From JADJLQ01 sp034439915 (GTDB lineage Bacteria > Bacteroidota > Bacteroidia > Chitinophagales > Saprospiraceae), in contig JAWXBI010000176.1 in the NCBI GenBank assembly GCA_034439915.1, positions 20,838 through 84,837 on the forward strand: 64,000 nt of DNA, read 5' to 3'. The notes beneath the pieces are model-generated. The model did not search any database, was not told the DNA's origin, and saw only the letters and a program-made list of their open reading frames with translations. Numbering within the stretch: position 1 is the first letter of the stretch; each line of letters starts with the position of its first letter. The translations under genes were made by a program, and so were the position numbers. Positions 26,744-36,157 of this stretch are shown here, in pieces.

Positions 26744-28244
26744 CTACAGTTTTAACTCGAAACATCCTATATCTGGTAAGCTGGTTTCTCTTTTTATTCC
26801 CAGTATATCAAAGGGAATATTATCGAGCGGCTTGGCCTTCCCGTTGACCACGGAATTGGTATCCAATCTGAAATCCAGTTTGTCTGCATCCAGGAATACA
26901 GTATCCGTTGTTTTGGCCCGTATACATCCCGGACATTGTTCAAAAAATTTGGGGTATTGGTCAGGCTTTAGGAGTTCTTCAGATTTGATAAAACAATGGT
27001 TAAAGCCGATCTGAAACTTAAAGGGATCTTTTGGATTGGATAAATCCGCCAGGTCAAGTTCATCCTGGCCGGAACCAAATAGTATACAATTGTTTATGCT
27101 CGCAAAAAGCGGGTAAACTTCAACTTGACGGGTTTCGGGGTTTCTGAGGATAGCATTATTCATTGACAAGGCTTCTGCATCATTGCCATAACTCGCTATC
27201 GTACAATATTCAACCTTATAGTTGCCGCCAAAGGCAAACTGGATACCATGGCCGCCATTGGAATAAAATAAACAGTTTTCGGCCACTACCCTCGCGTGAA
27301 TTCCCAGAATACCAGAGCTGGCTGAAATAAAAAATCCTGCTATTTCGAACGGTGACTTCACTGGCACTGTCAGCCCATATCCCTACAAAAGCAGATTTTA
27401 TTTCCGCATAATTTATCCGGTTACCTACACTACCCGACCCAAAACGGATTCCCGACCAGGCACCCCACTCTTCTTTCAATTCGGATTCCAAACGGTCAGT
27501 AGTGAAAATCACCGGTTTATCCTTCGTCCCTTCCACCAGGAGCCGGCCGCGATCGAGCACATAGATTATCCCGTCATTGTATACACTATTGGGTGTGCGC
27601 ACCAGGCCTCCATGGATGTATACGCGTGCACCGGCAGGCAGCTTCAGGTTACAACTGTCAATGATCAGGACTCCGTAAATCACGTAAGGTTTAGGATCAT
27701 CCCAGGTCTCTTCCTGCAAGCCACAACTCAATATAGCAATACCACCGGCACTGTTGCGTGAAGGGATATAGTTGGCATTCTGGCCCCAGGCCTCTAAGCG
27801 GATAGATTGGGAATTACCATTGATAACAAATTCAATGGATTCCTCAATGACAAATGGGCTCACAGAAAGGGGTTGATTGGGTTGAATAGTGACCTCCAGG
27901 AAGAGGTAAATGCTATCATGGGGGCCGATCTCAATATTTTGCAGCTCTTTACCGATGGCCGGATAACCGTCAGCATTTAACCGAAAAAAAGAGGATAATC
28001 CTTTGGATAATTTGATTGAATTGATTTTGATGGCGTCCGGGTAATCGTTAAATACCTTAAAATAGCGGGTGGCGGAACCCACTGTGGAAAAGACAGTATC
28101 AAAACGAAGGGTGTCCAGTGAAAACCGGAGTTGAGCATCTGTTCCGGTATAATATTGTTCCCGGTAACAGGAATCCAGCCCGATACCCAGCAGGAGCAGC
28201 CCAAATAAATATAACCTTAAGCAGTTCCTGGGATTTGACATCAT
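26744..28244 (-). pseudogene. Beta-helix repeat lipoprotein with one frameshift
   Basis: Two overlapping frames (28244 down to 27216, and 27367 down to 26744) together give one protein of about 500 residues. The N-terminus is a lipoprotein signal (lipobox GLDSC). Residues 30-160 look like an Ig-like/cell-surface domain, and the rest is a right-handed parallel beta-helix (GIIYVLDRGRLLVEGTKDKPVIFTT, VENCLFYSNGG-type coils) as in pectate-lyase-like proteins. Continuity breaks at the run of six A (27329-27334, six T on the coding strand). Removing one base there joins NSRIF to ISASSGILGIHARVV in frame. This is a recent inactivation or a sequencing error in a homopolymer, and I cannot tell which. 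Confidence 0.8.
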
Positions 28245-28356
28245 CGTGCAAAATTAAGCCTAATCCCGACAAGTATTGACACGACTTCATCCGCATTTCA
28301 GATAAGCTAACAAATGTATTCCATGTCCCTTTGGAATAATATCTTTAAGGCTTACC

Positions 28357-29043
28357 ATGATCCTGGTCGATGTCATTATTCCCGCTTTCAATGAAGAAAA
28401 TTCCATTGGCCGGGTCATTGACGATATTCCAAAACACCGGGTTAGATCAATTATTGTCTGTAACAATCGAAGCACCGATCATACCCGGGAGGTAGCCCAA
28501 AAGCATGGTGCTATGGTAGTGGATGAAGAGCGGCCCGGATATGGTTCTGCCTGTTTGCGGGGCCTTAAAGAGATTGCCTCCAATCCAGCCCCTCCTGATG
28601 TCGTTGTTTTTCTGGATGGCGACTATAGCGATTACCCGGAAGAAATAGAGCAGTTGATTCACCCGGTAGAGCAGGATGCGATGGACCTGGTGATTGGCTC
28701 AAGGGTTGCAGGGCGACATGAAAAGGGGTCTATGACCCTGCCGCAGCGTATTGGCAATATACTGGCTACCCGGTTGATAAAGTGGATTTATGGTTACCAC
28801 TATACTGATCTGGGCCCTTTCCGTGCCATCCGGTATTCAAAATTACTGGAGCTCGACATGCAGGATACCACTTACGGATGGACCGTTGAAATGCAGGTGA
28901 AAGCGGCAAAACTCCGTTTTAATTGCACTGAAATCCCGGTGAGGTACCGGAAAAGAATAGGTATATCAAAAATAAGCGGCACCCTAAAAGGCACTATATT
29001 AGCAGGATACAAGATCATTTGGACTATTTTAAAACTGATCTAA
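28357..29043 (+). CDS. Family 2 glycosyltransferase, dolichyl/polyprenyl-phosphate sugar synthase-like
   Basis: Protein of 228 residues with a GT-A fold and no membrane helix. It begins VDVIIPAFNEENSIGRVID, has the nucleotide-sugar binding DGDYSDYPEEIEQLI (DxD-like Asp near 88-90), the ADLGPFR-like TDLGPFRAI segment and the VRYRKRIGISKISG C-terminal motif of DPM1-like enzymes. Members transfer mannose or glucose from a nucleotide sugar to a polyprenyl phosphate. It is followed after 4 bp by a second GT2 and then by a membrane glycosyltransferase that could use the lipid-linked sugar, suggesting a three-step pathway. Confidence 0.9.
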   Translation: MILVDVIIPAFNEENSIGRVIDDIPKHRVRSIIVCNNRSTDHTREVAQKHGAMVVDEERPGYGSACLRGLKEIASNPAPPDVVVFLDGDYSDYPEEIEQLIHPVEQDAMDLVIGSRVAGRHEKGSMTLPQRIGNILATRLIKWIYGYHYTDLGPFRAIRYSKLLELDMQDTTYGWTVEMQVKAAKLRFNCTEIPVRYRKRIGISKISGTLKGTILAGYKIIWTILKLI

Positions 29044-29047
29044 ACGC

Positions 29048-30526
29048 GTGATCATTCTGGCCTTAATATTAGCCGTCATTTATATTTTAGCTCTTGTTTT
29101 TATCACCGTGTATGCGGTGCTCGAGTTTCATCTCTTATATTGTTATTTGCTAAGACACCGCAGGATCAACTCCCTGCGACCTGCTCCGGTATTGGATTGG
29201 CCCCGGGTCACCGTCCAATTGCCGGTATACAATGAACTGTATGTGGTAGAACGTCTCATCGACGTGGTTTGCAAGCTGGAGTATCCGGTGGATAAATTCG
29301 AGATCATGGTTTTGGATGACAGTACCGATGAAACCCGGGATTTAGTCGCCAGTAAATGTGCTCATTATTCCAGTCTGGGGGTCCCTATAAAACATATCCA
29401 CCGAACCATGCGAAATGGGTATAAAGCAGGTGCATTAAAAGAAGGTTTATTGCTAGCCCAGGGAGAATTCATAACCATATTTGACGCCGACTTTTTGCCC
29501 GAGCCTGATTTTTTAAAAAAATGTATACCTTATTTCGAAGATCCAAAAATCGGCGTCGTGCAGACCCGATGGGACCATATCAATGAAACGTATTCTTTAT
29601 TGACCCGGTTGCAGGCCTTCCAATTAAATGTTCATTTTACAATCGAACAATCCGGCCGGCAGGCAGGTGGTTATTTTCTTCAATTTAACGGTACCGCGGG
29701 CACCTGGCGAAGACAAGCCATTGAAGAAGCAGGGGGTTGGCATACGGATACCCTGACTGAAGACCTGGATCTTTCGTTTCGCGCTCAATTAAAAGGTTGG
29801 AAAATCCACTATTTGCAGGATATCAGATCCCCTGCTGAATTGCCAGCAGAAATGAATGGGCTTAAATCCCAACAAGCACGATGGATGAAAGGCGGCGCTG
29901 AGGTAGCCAGGAAACTGATCCCTGATATCTGGACTTCCAAATTGGGTTTTGGAGCAAAAGCCCATGCTATTATTCTATTGTTGGGCAGTTCCATCTTTTT
30001 ATTTGTGCTTGCTTTAGCGGTTACCAGTCTGCCCTTGGCTTTCTTATTGAACCGATTTGGTATCTCGCCAAAGTTATTTGCTTTTGGATTATTGGGTACC
30101 ATTTCCATCATTGTGATCCATTTTATAGTGCACGTGTGGCTATTACGACAAAAACTAAGCCTTGCCCAATCCCTCGTTCAGTTTCTTGCCTTATTTCCCC
30201 TCTTTTTAAGTTTTTCAATGGGCTTGTCCCTGCACAATAGTATCGCTTTGCTCCAAGGCTGGAGGGGCAAAAAAAGTGCCTTTGAACGGACCCCTAAATT
30301 TAACATAAAAAGTATCCGCGACCGGCTCTCTCACCACAAATACCTCTCCCATCGTTTATCCTGGGTTACTGTCGCCGAAGGGATGCTTGCAGCTTATTTT
30401 ATATTCGGGGTCTGCTACGGAATTGTTTCTGATCAGACGACTTTCCTGGTTTTTCATCTGGCATTAAGTATAGGATTCAGCGGAATTTTCGCTTATACGT
30501 TGATCCATATGCGGCTCAAAGATTGA
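29048..30526 (+). CDS. Membrane family 2 glycosyltransferase, cellulose-synthase-like
   Basis: Protein of 492 residues starting at GTG 29048, 4 bp after the preceding GT gene. One N-terminal membrane helix (about 2-27), a cytoplasmic GT-A domain with LDDSTDET near 97, FDADF near 143, TEDLDLSFR near 238 and QQARWMKGG near 276 (the D, DxD, TED and QxxRW motifs of processive GT2 enzymes), then four hydrophobic helices in the last 180 residues. It resembles ceramide-glucosyltransferase or beta-glucan/mannan synthase-like proteins of this phylum. The QQARW motif suggests that it could be processive. Acceptor and sugar are unknown. Confidence 0.9.
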   Translation: MIILALILAVIYILALVFITVYAVLEFHLLYCYLLRHRRINSLRPAPVLDWPRVTVQLPVYNELYVVERLIDVVCKLEYPVDKFEIMVLDDSTDETRDLVASKCAHYSSLGVPIKHIHRTMRNGYKAGALKEGLLLAQGEFITIFDADFLPEPDFLKKCIPYFEDPKIGVVQTRWDHINETYSLLTRLQAFQLNVHFTIEQSGRQAGGYFLQFNGTAGTWRRQAIEEAGGWHTDTLTEDLDLSFRAQLKGWKIHYLQDIRSPAELPAEMNGLKSQQARWMKGGAEVARKLIPDIWTSKLGFGAKAHAIILLLGSSIFLFVLALAVTSLPLAFLLNRFGISPKLFAFGLLGTISIIVIHFIVHVWLLRQKLSLAQSLVQFLALFPLFLSFSMGLSLHNSIALLQGWRGKKSAFERTPKFNIKSIRDRLSHHKYLSHRLSWVTVAEGMLAAYFIFGVCYGIVSDQTTFLVFHLALSIGFSGIFAYTLIHMRLKD

Positions 30527-30529
30527 AAG

Positions 30530-31831
30530 ATGAAAAATTTTGCCTATCCTGCCTTGTTGGTCTGCGGGGGCCTTTTAGGTTTTCTTTGCTTTTTTATACG
30601 ACAAGATGAATTTGTCCACATCGCCTTTCTTTATGGTCTAAGTTTTATTTGTTATCTCTATGGCGGTCACCGGGACTGGCCGGATGGTTCTTTGATGACC
30701 CAATATAATCTCCTCCTCAAACTTATTTTGATTTTCGCTTTTCCCCGAGCCTCCGATGATATTTATCGCTTTTTTTGGGATGGTCAATGCTGGCTACAGG
30801 GGATCTCCGCTTATCAATACAAACCCGCAGAACTCGTTCAACTGGAGTTGCAGGAATTTGAAAAGATTTACCGGAAATTAAATTCAAAAGAATATTTCAG
30901 TGTATACCCGCCATGGTTGCAATTTATTTTTACGGCCTGTGCTTTCATATCTTTTAAATCGGTTTTTATATTTTCGATTTGCTGGAAATCAATTTTATTG
31001 ATTGCAGATCAACTAACTATTAAATATTTAAAACGACTCAACGTTCAAACGCCCAAAGCAGTTTATTGGTATGCCTGGAATCCCCTCGTCTTGTACGAAG
31101 TGTTTGGCAACGGGCACCCGGAAGGATTGATGATCTGCTTTCTGACCATGACTTTTTATTATCTGCAGTCCAATTTTATAAAAAAATCTGCAATCAGTTT
31201 GAGTTTGGCAACCGGAATAAAATTGTTGCCGGCCTTTCTGTTTCCATTTTTTATATCCTATCTGGGAATAAAAAAATCACTCCAATACCTGGTTATTTCC
31301 GGATTTTTAATCTTACTCTTTTTGGTTCCTGTTTGGCCCTATCTTTCCCAGTTTTTATCCTCTCTCCGGCTGTATTTTAAGACCTTCGAATTTAACGGAA
31401 GCATTTACGAATTATGGAAAGCCGTCGACTACCTTCGGTTTGGTTATAATAATATTGAGCATATTGGGCAATGGATGGCCGTTTGTTTTATTGCCGTAAT
31501 AATTTTTTTAGTTGTTGTTCAAAAAAAATACCATTTCCAGGATTTGATCAAGTCTTGTTTCCTCGCCTGGCTTGCCTATTTGTTTCTGAGTACCACGGTG
31601 CATCCCTGGTATATCCTCCCGGTATTAGTTTTGGGTTTGTTTTCCGGTTATTTTTTTCCTGTGGTTTGGTCAGGTATGGTCATCTTATCGTACAGTGGGT
31701 ATGATGATAATCTGTCCCTTGGCAGCAAATATGTATTGATAGCCCTGGAATATGGGGTTTTATTAATTTTTATGGTATGGGAGCTGGCACAAAAATACCA
31801 TCAAAGTCGTCCAACTTATCCTGCATCATAG
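30530..31831 (+). CDS. Polytopic GT-C glycosyltransferase, polyprenyl-phosphate-mannose dependent type
   Basis: Membrane protein of 433 residues with about ten hydrophobic helices. The first loop after the second or third helix contains ASDDIYRFFWDGQCWLQG, whose acidic pair and aromatic spacing match the catalytic loop of GT-C mannosyltransferases (GT87/MptB-like). YFSVYPPWLQF and WNPLVLYEVFGNGHPEG are further typical segments. It starts 3 bp after the previous GT gene. With the DPM1-like gene at 28357 it makes a coherent set: one enzyme charges the lipid carrier and this one transfers the sugar outside the membrane. The specific polymer is unknown. Confidence 0.82.
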   Translation: MKNFAYPALLVCGGLLGFLCFFIRQDEFVHIAFLYGLSFICYLYGGHRDWPDGSLMTQYNLLLKLILIFAFPRASDDIYRFFWDGQCWLQGISAYQYKPAELVQLELQEFEKIYRKLNSKEYFSVYPPWLQFIFTACAFISFKSVFIFSICWKSILLIADQLTIKYLKRLNVQTPKAVYWYAWNPLVLYEVFGNGHPEGLMICFLTMTFYYLQSNFIKKSAISLSLATGIKLLPAFLFPFFISYLGIKKSLQYLVISGFLILLFLVPVWPYLSQFLSSLRLYFKTFEFNGSIYELWKAVDYLRFGYNNIEHIGQWMAVCFIAVIIFLVVVQKKYHFQDLIKSCFLAWLAYLFLSTTVHPWYILPVLVLGLFSGYFFPVVWSGMVILSYSGYDDNLSLGSKYVLIALEYGVLLIFMVWELAQKYHQSRPTYPAS

Positions 31832-31832
31832 T

Positions 31833-31929
31833 CAGGAATCCGAAGTCCATATGCCCGAAAGACAGGAAGTCCGAAAGGCGGGAAGTCCGGAATTCCGGAA
31901 GTCCGAAAGCTCGAAGCTCGCTGCTCGAT
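31833..31929. repeat. Short degenerate GGAAGTCCG repeats
   Basis: In the 103 bases between the GT-C gene and the M16 protease gene, the unit GGAAGTCCG(A/G)A occurs three to four times with variations (near 31833, 31863, 31881 and 31897), ending in alternating GCTCGAAGCTCG. A small palindrome, CCGGAATTCCGG at 31888-31899, lies inside. The low-complexity run separates two convergent genes and could form a hairpin at their transcript ends. Confidence 0.6.
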
Positions 31930-31934
31930 TCTCT

Positions 31935-34679
31935 TTAAGACTTTTTCACCTCATTCAACACCTTATTTTTCTCAAAATCTCCGGCATAGACTTTTACCAG
32001 CTTTGATTTATTGAAATACTTTTTAAGCGCTGCATTGACGGCATCCAGTTTTAATGTTTTGATCCTGGTTTCAAATTCGGTAAACTCATTCAGGTCTCGT
32101 CCATCATTAAGGTAGGATTTAAGCATGCTGGCCAGGTTATTATTTAATCCCAGCAACGTTTTGTTTTGTTGAAGGGTACTGTTAATTGCATTGTCGAGTT
32201 CGTCCTGGGTAAACCCTTTCGTCAGGGCTTTGTCCACTTCTTCATTCAGTGCACTGTCCAGGCGATTTTGGTAAATCGGGTTAAAGAAAGCGTAGACACC
32301 CCAGCCAGCTACATCGTATTTATATTCAACACTTAAAAAACTTCCGGCCCCGTAGCTCATCCCTTCATTTTCTCTGAGGCGTTGGGCAATCCTGGAGGAT
32401 AAAAACGCTCCGCCTCCCAATAACTCATTTGCCATATAAGCTGCTGCATAGTCCGTGCTTTTTTTAGACAGGTTGATATTGAGTTGGGCAAGCAACATCG
32501 CATTGGTTTTATCCGGAGTATTGATATTAGCCCTGGTTTCTTTGGTTTCAAATAGAATGGGTTTCACTTCTGTATAAGGACTTTTACTGTTCCAGGTACC
32601 AAAGCTGCTTTGAAGGTATTTTTTAATCTGGGGTTTATCCAGTTCTCCCACAAAAGAACTCACAGAATTGTTTGCCCCGTAGAATCCCTGATAATATGCT
32701 TTTAGATCGGACAGTTTTATTTTTTCCAATTGGGCCAGTCGCTCATCGGAATCAAGGCTGTAATTGGGATGTCCTTTTGGATAATTGGAGGTGAGTTTAC
32801 TCAACTTTTCAGAAGCGACTGTTTGGGGATCATTTTTATTGGTTTCAATATCGGCACGGGAGCTGACGATGAGTTTTTCAAATTCCGTTGAATCGAAACC
32901 TGGTCGTTTGAGGATATCATCCAATAAAGCCAGCACATCGTGCAAATTTACCTTATCGGTCGCAATATTAACGTAGAGTTCATCCGGGGTTCCGTTAAAA
33001 CTAATGGTTGACTTGAGTTTATCCAGTTCATCATTAATTTGTTTTTTTGGTTTGGTGGTTGTTCCTGTTTTGAGTAACCTGGCCATTAATCCAGATACCG
33101 TAGATTTGTTCATCAGGCTGGATTCTGCACCCCATTTAAACGTAATTGTGGCATTGATTTTATCGCCTTTGGTTGGTTTTTCCAACAGTGCATATTTTGC
33201 CCCATTGGGGAGGGTTCCATATTCCGTGTGACTCCGGATATTTTCAATCGAAGTTTCAAATTCAGCCTTTTCTGCAGCAATCGCTTTGCCGGTATAACCA
33301 GCCAGCAATTTTTCAATATCCGGGGTTTCAGCAACCACGGTGCGGTCAGGATTGGACTCCGGTGTAAAAACACCGAGGGTCCGGTTGGACGGTTTATAAT
33401 ATTTTTGAGCAACTGCTTTTACTTCATCGATCTTGAGGTTTTCTATCCGGTCGCGGTACAGATACCATAGGCGCCAGTCACCTGCACCGATAAATTCGGT
33501 GAGGGCAATAGAAAAATTGATCACTTTGGAGGACGTATTTTCTATGTTTTTTAAGGAGACATTGATTGCCCGGATTAAGTCTTCTTCGGTTATTTCCATT
33601 TTTGCTACTCCATCCATAGCATTCACCATGGCTTGTTTAGTGCTGTCCAGGTTTTTTTCTTTTGGAACTTCTACTTCAAAATAAGAAAAACCCGGGTCGT
33701 ATAAAGTCTGTGAATACCCTGAAACCTTGGTCGCCAATTTGGTATCGATTAATTTTTTATACAATACTCCGGAAGGGTTATTGGTCAATATTTCAATAAG
33801 GGCATCATTGGCCGCATAGTCTTTATCTGCAAGAGCAGGGGTATGGTATCCCATGCTGATATACTGAATGTCACCGGTGCGGCGCAAGCTTACAAATCGT
33901 TCACCATCCTGAGGGGGCTCTACAGTATATGGAGCCTGGAGTATTCGGGATGGTCTGGGTATTGGACCAAAATACTGTTTTACATAGTCCAGCGCTTTTT
34001 GTTCGTCAAATTTACCTGCGATGACCAGGACCGCATTATCCGGCTGATAATATTTCTGGTAAAAGACTTTGAGGTTTTCTGCTTTGACCCTTTCGATATC
34101 CTCTTTGCTGCCGATCGTTGAATTGCCATAATTATGCCATAAAAACATGGTTGACAACACCCGTTCATTTAATACACCGCTCTGGTTGTTTTCACCGATT
34201 TCAAACTCATTTCTAACCACGCTAAACTCTTTTTTCAATTCTTCTGCCAAGATCTTGGAATTGACCATACGGTCGGCTTCCATATCCAGGGCCCAGCTCA
34301 GGTTTTCATCGGAGGCCGATAACACTTCATAATAATTGGTGCGGTCATACCAGGTCGTTCCATTGGCAAAAGCACCTTTATCGGCTATGGCTTTTTTTAT
34401 GTCGGTGAATTTACCGCATTGTTTAAATAACATGTGTTCCAGCAGGTGGGCCATCCCGGTTTCACCATATCCTTCATGGCGGGAGCCTACTTTGTACACG
34501 ATATTAATTACAATATTGGTTTGAGCCGGGTCCGGTATCAACAATACCCGAAGGCCATTCGAAAGCTCATATTCTTTATTGCCTTCGACGGTGGTGATGT
34601 GCTTGATGGTAGCCTGCGAAAAAACCTGCAGTGTACAAAGCATAAAAACCAGGAATAGGCCAAAATATCTGTTTACCAT
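31935..34679 (-). CDS. M16 family zinc metalloprotease, two-domain
   Basis: Secreted protease of 914 residues with signal peptide 1-22 (VFSQ cleavage region). Two M16 halves: the active N-terminal half holds the inverted zinc motif His78-x2-Glu81-His82 (HLLEH) and the downstream Glu segment RNEFEIGEN near 155; the C-terminal half (about 480-900) lacks a zinc motif, as in pitrilysin-like and periplasmic M16 pairs. FFNPIYQNRLDSALNEEVDKAL and the R/Y segment near YRIGKM-like positions fit the substrate-chamber domain. It probably degrades peptides in the periplasm. It converges with the GT operon and has no evident operon partner. Confidence 0.93.
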   Translation of the reverse strand: MVNRYFGLFLVFMLCTLQVFSQATIKHITTVEGNKEYELSNGLRVLLIPDPAQTNIVINIVYKVGSRHEGYGETGMAHLLEHMLFKQCGKFTDIKKAIADKGAFANGTTWYDRTNYYEVLSASDENLSWALDMEADRMVNSKILAEELKKEFSVVRNEFEIGENNQSGVLNERVLSTMFLWHNYGNSTIGSKEDIERVKAENLKVFYQKYYQPDNAVLVIAGKFDEQKALDYVKQYFGPIPRPSRILQAPYTVEPPQDGERFVSLRRTGDIQYISMGYHTPALADKDYAANDALIEILTNNPSGVLYKKLIDTKLATKVSGYSQTLYDPGFSYFEVEVPKEKNLDSTKQAMVNAMDGVAKMEITEEDLIRAINVSLKNIENTSSKVINFSIALTEFIGAGDWRLWYLYRDRIENLKIDEVKAVAQKYYKPSNRTLGVFTPESNPDRTVVAETPDIEKLLAGYTGKAIAAEKAEFETSIENIRSHTEYGTLPNGAKYALLEKPTKGDKINATITFKWGAESSLMNKSTVSGLMARLLKTGTTTKPKKQINDELDKLKSTISFNGTPDELYVNIATDKVNLHDVLALLDDILKRPGFDSTEFEKLIVSSRADIETNKNDPQTVASEKLSKLTSNYPKGHPNYSLDSDERLAQLEKIKLSDLKAYYQGFYGANNSVSSFVGELDKPQIKKYLQSSFGTWNSKSPYTEVKPILFETKETRANINTPDKTNAMLLAQLNINLSKKSTDYAAAYMANELLGGGAFLSSRIAQRLRENEGMSYGAGSFLSVEYKYDVAGWGVYAFFNPIYQNRLDSALNEEVDKALTKGFTQDELDNAINSTLQQNKTLLGLNNNLASMLKSYLNDGRDLNEFTEFETRIKTLKLDAVNAALKKYFNKSKLVKVYAGDFEKNKVLNEVKKS

Positions 34680-34824
34680 AATGATTATTTTTGAAGCCGC
34701 AAAATAAACTCAAATCCAGTTAATATTTTCTTAATTGTTTGGTCTATTTCTCCGGATATTCCGATGCTGGCTGAGTCACCAGGAGACTGAAAATACGCAC
34801 GGGATGATCTGACTTAAGTGGGCG

Positions 34825-36060
34825 TCAGACTTCCAGATAATCCAGATCTTTGCCATGAGTCTCTTCAATCGTGGTCACTGAAAATAATGCCAGGGCAAAT
34901 ACGATGGCTCCTACTGCCGCTGCAGCCCAAAAGACTGACCATTGCATTTGTTTAAGATATAAAAACATAGAAGTAAGGAGGACGGTAGTTCCCCGCACTA
35001 CATTGGGTACCGTGGTAGCCACCGTTGCCCTTAGGTTGGTCCCAAATTGTTCTGCAGCAATTGTGACGAACATGGCCCAATAGCCATTGCCCAATCCCAA
35101 CAGAAAAGCCAAAAAATACATCCCCCCCGCCGAACTAATCCCTGCAAATAAATAAACAATAGCTACACTAAGGGAAAACAGTATAAAATATAAAACGGAT
35201 TTTTTCCGGGATTGCAGAATATGACTAAAAACACCACTGCTCAAATCTCCGATGGACAAACCAATATAACACCACATAATCGAAAGCCCTGGTTGAATGG
35301 GTACTTCAATGCCTAATGCCTTTCCAAATTCATTGCTAAATGTGATCAGGATGCCGATGATATACCAGGTTGGGATACCCACACCAATACATTTCAGGTA
35401 TTTGACCAGTCGTACTTTGTTGGAGAATAAAGCAAAGAAATTTCCTTTCTGAACATGCGAAACGGATTTCATGTTTTTATAAAAACTGGATTCAAAGACG
35501 CCGATCCTCAAAAATAATAATGCAATTCCCATCCCCCCGCCGACAAAATACGCTGTTCGCCATTCAAATAATTCGACCGTGAAATAAGCAAATACTGCTC
35601 CCAGTAAGCCGACACCGGCAACCAAACTGGTACCCAGAGCTCTTAAATGTTTTGGTATAGATTCTGACACCAGAGTAATGCCTGCGCCTAATTCTCCGGC
35701 GAGGCCTACACCGGCAATAAACCGTATGACTTTATAGGTTTCTGCATCCTGCACCAGGCCGCAGGCTATATTGGCCAGGGAATAAGTAATAATGGATCCA
35801 AATAGAACGGAAAGTCTTCCTTTTTTGTCGCCCAGGACCCCCCATAAGATGCCCCCTACCAAGAGTCCGGTCATCTGCCAATTGAGTATCTGGGTACCCA
35901 CCACGGAAATTTCCAGCTCTGACAAGCCCAGGGCTTTGAGGCTAGGAATCCTAACGATTCCAAACAACAACAAATCATAGATATCGACAAAATAGCCAAG
36001 GGCAGCAATAATAACAGGTAAACTAATCAGGTGTTTAATGTCTGAGCGCTTCAAATCCAT
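34825..36060 (-). CDS. MFS transporter
   Basis: Membrane transporter of 411 residues with about 12 helices. The loop 2-3 motif is GDKKGRLSVLFGS (GxxxDRxGR-like) near residue 79, and the fifth helix region has AGVGLAGELGAGITLVSE. This resembles the metabolite:H+ symporter or aromatic-acid/sugar branches of the superfamily. The hexose kinase gene at 36158, same strand and 97 bp upstream, suggests that a sugar or sugar-like compound is imported and phosphorylated, but the substrate cannot be read from sequence. There is no PTS component nearby. Confidence 0.88.
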   Translation of the reverse strand: MDLKRSDIKHLISLPVIIAALGYFVDIYDLLLFGIVRIPSLKALGLSELEISVVGTQILNWQMTGLLVGGILWGVLGDKKGRLSVLFGSIITYSLANIACGLVQDAETYKVIRFIAGVGLAGELGAGITLVSESIPKHLRALGTSLVAGVGLLGAVFAYFTVELFEWRTAYFVGGGMGIALLFLRIGVFESSFYKNMKSVSHVQKGNFFALFSNKVRLVKYLKCIGVGIPTWYIIGILITFSNEFGKALGIEVPIQPGLSIMWCYIGLSIGDLSSGVFSHILQSRKKSVLYFILFSLSVAIVYLFAGISSAGGMYFLAFLLGLGNGYWAMFVTIAAEQFGTNLRATVATTVPNVVRGTTVLLTSMFLYLKQMQWSVFWAAAAVGAIVFALALFSVTTIEETHGKDLDYLEV

Positions 36061-36157
36061 AACTTTATTATAATGGCGTTAAATATAAGATTACTCAACT
36101 AATTTTAAAGATCATTCCCCGGCCCGGGTAAATAGGCATAAAAACAGGCCTGACCTT

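Noticed and set aside
27216..27367. Programmed ribosomal frameshift in the beta-helix gene
   Set aside because: The slip needed is +1 at a T6 run without a stop codon or recognisable stimulatory structure at the site, and such families are not known to use frameshifting. Mutation or sequencing error is simpler.
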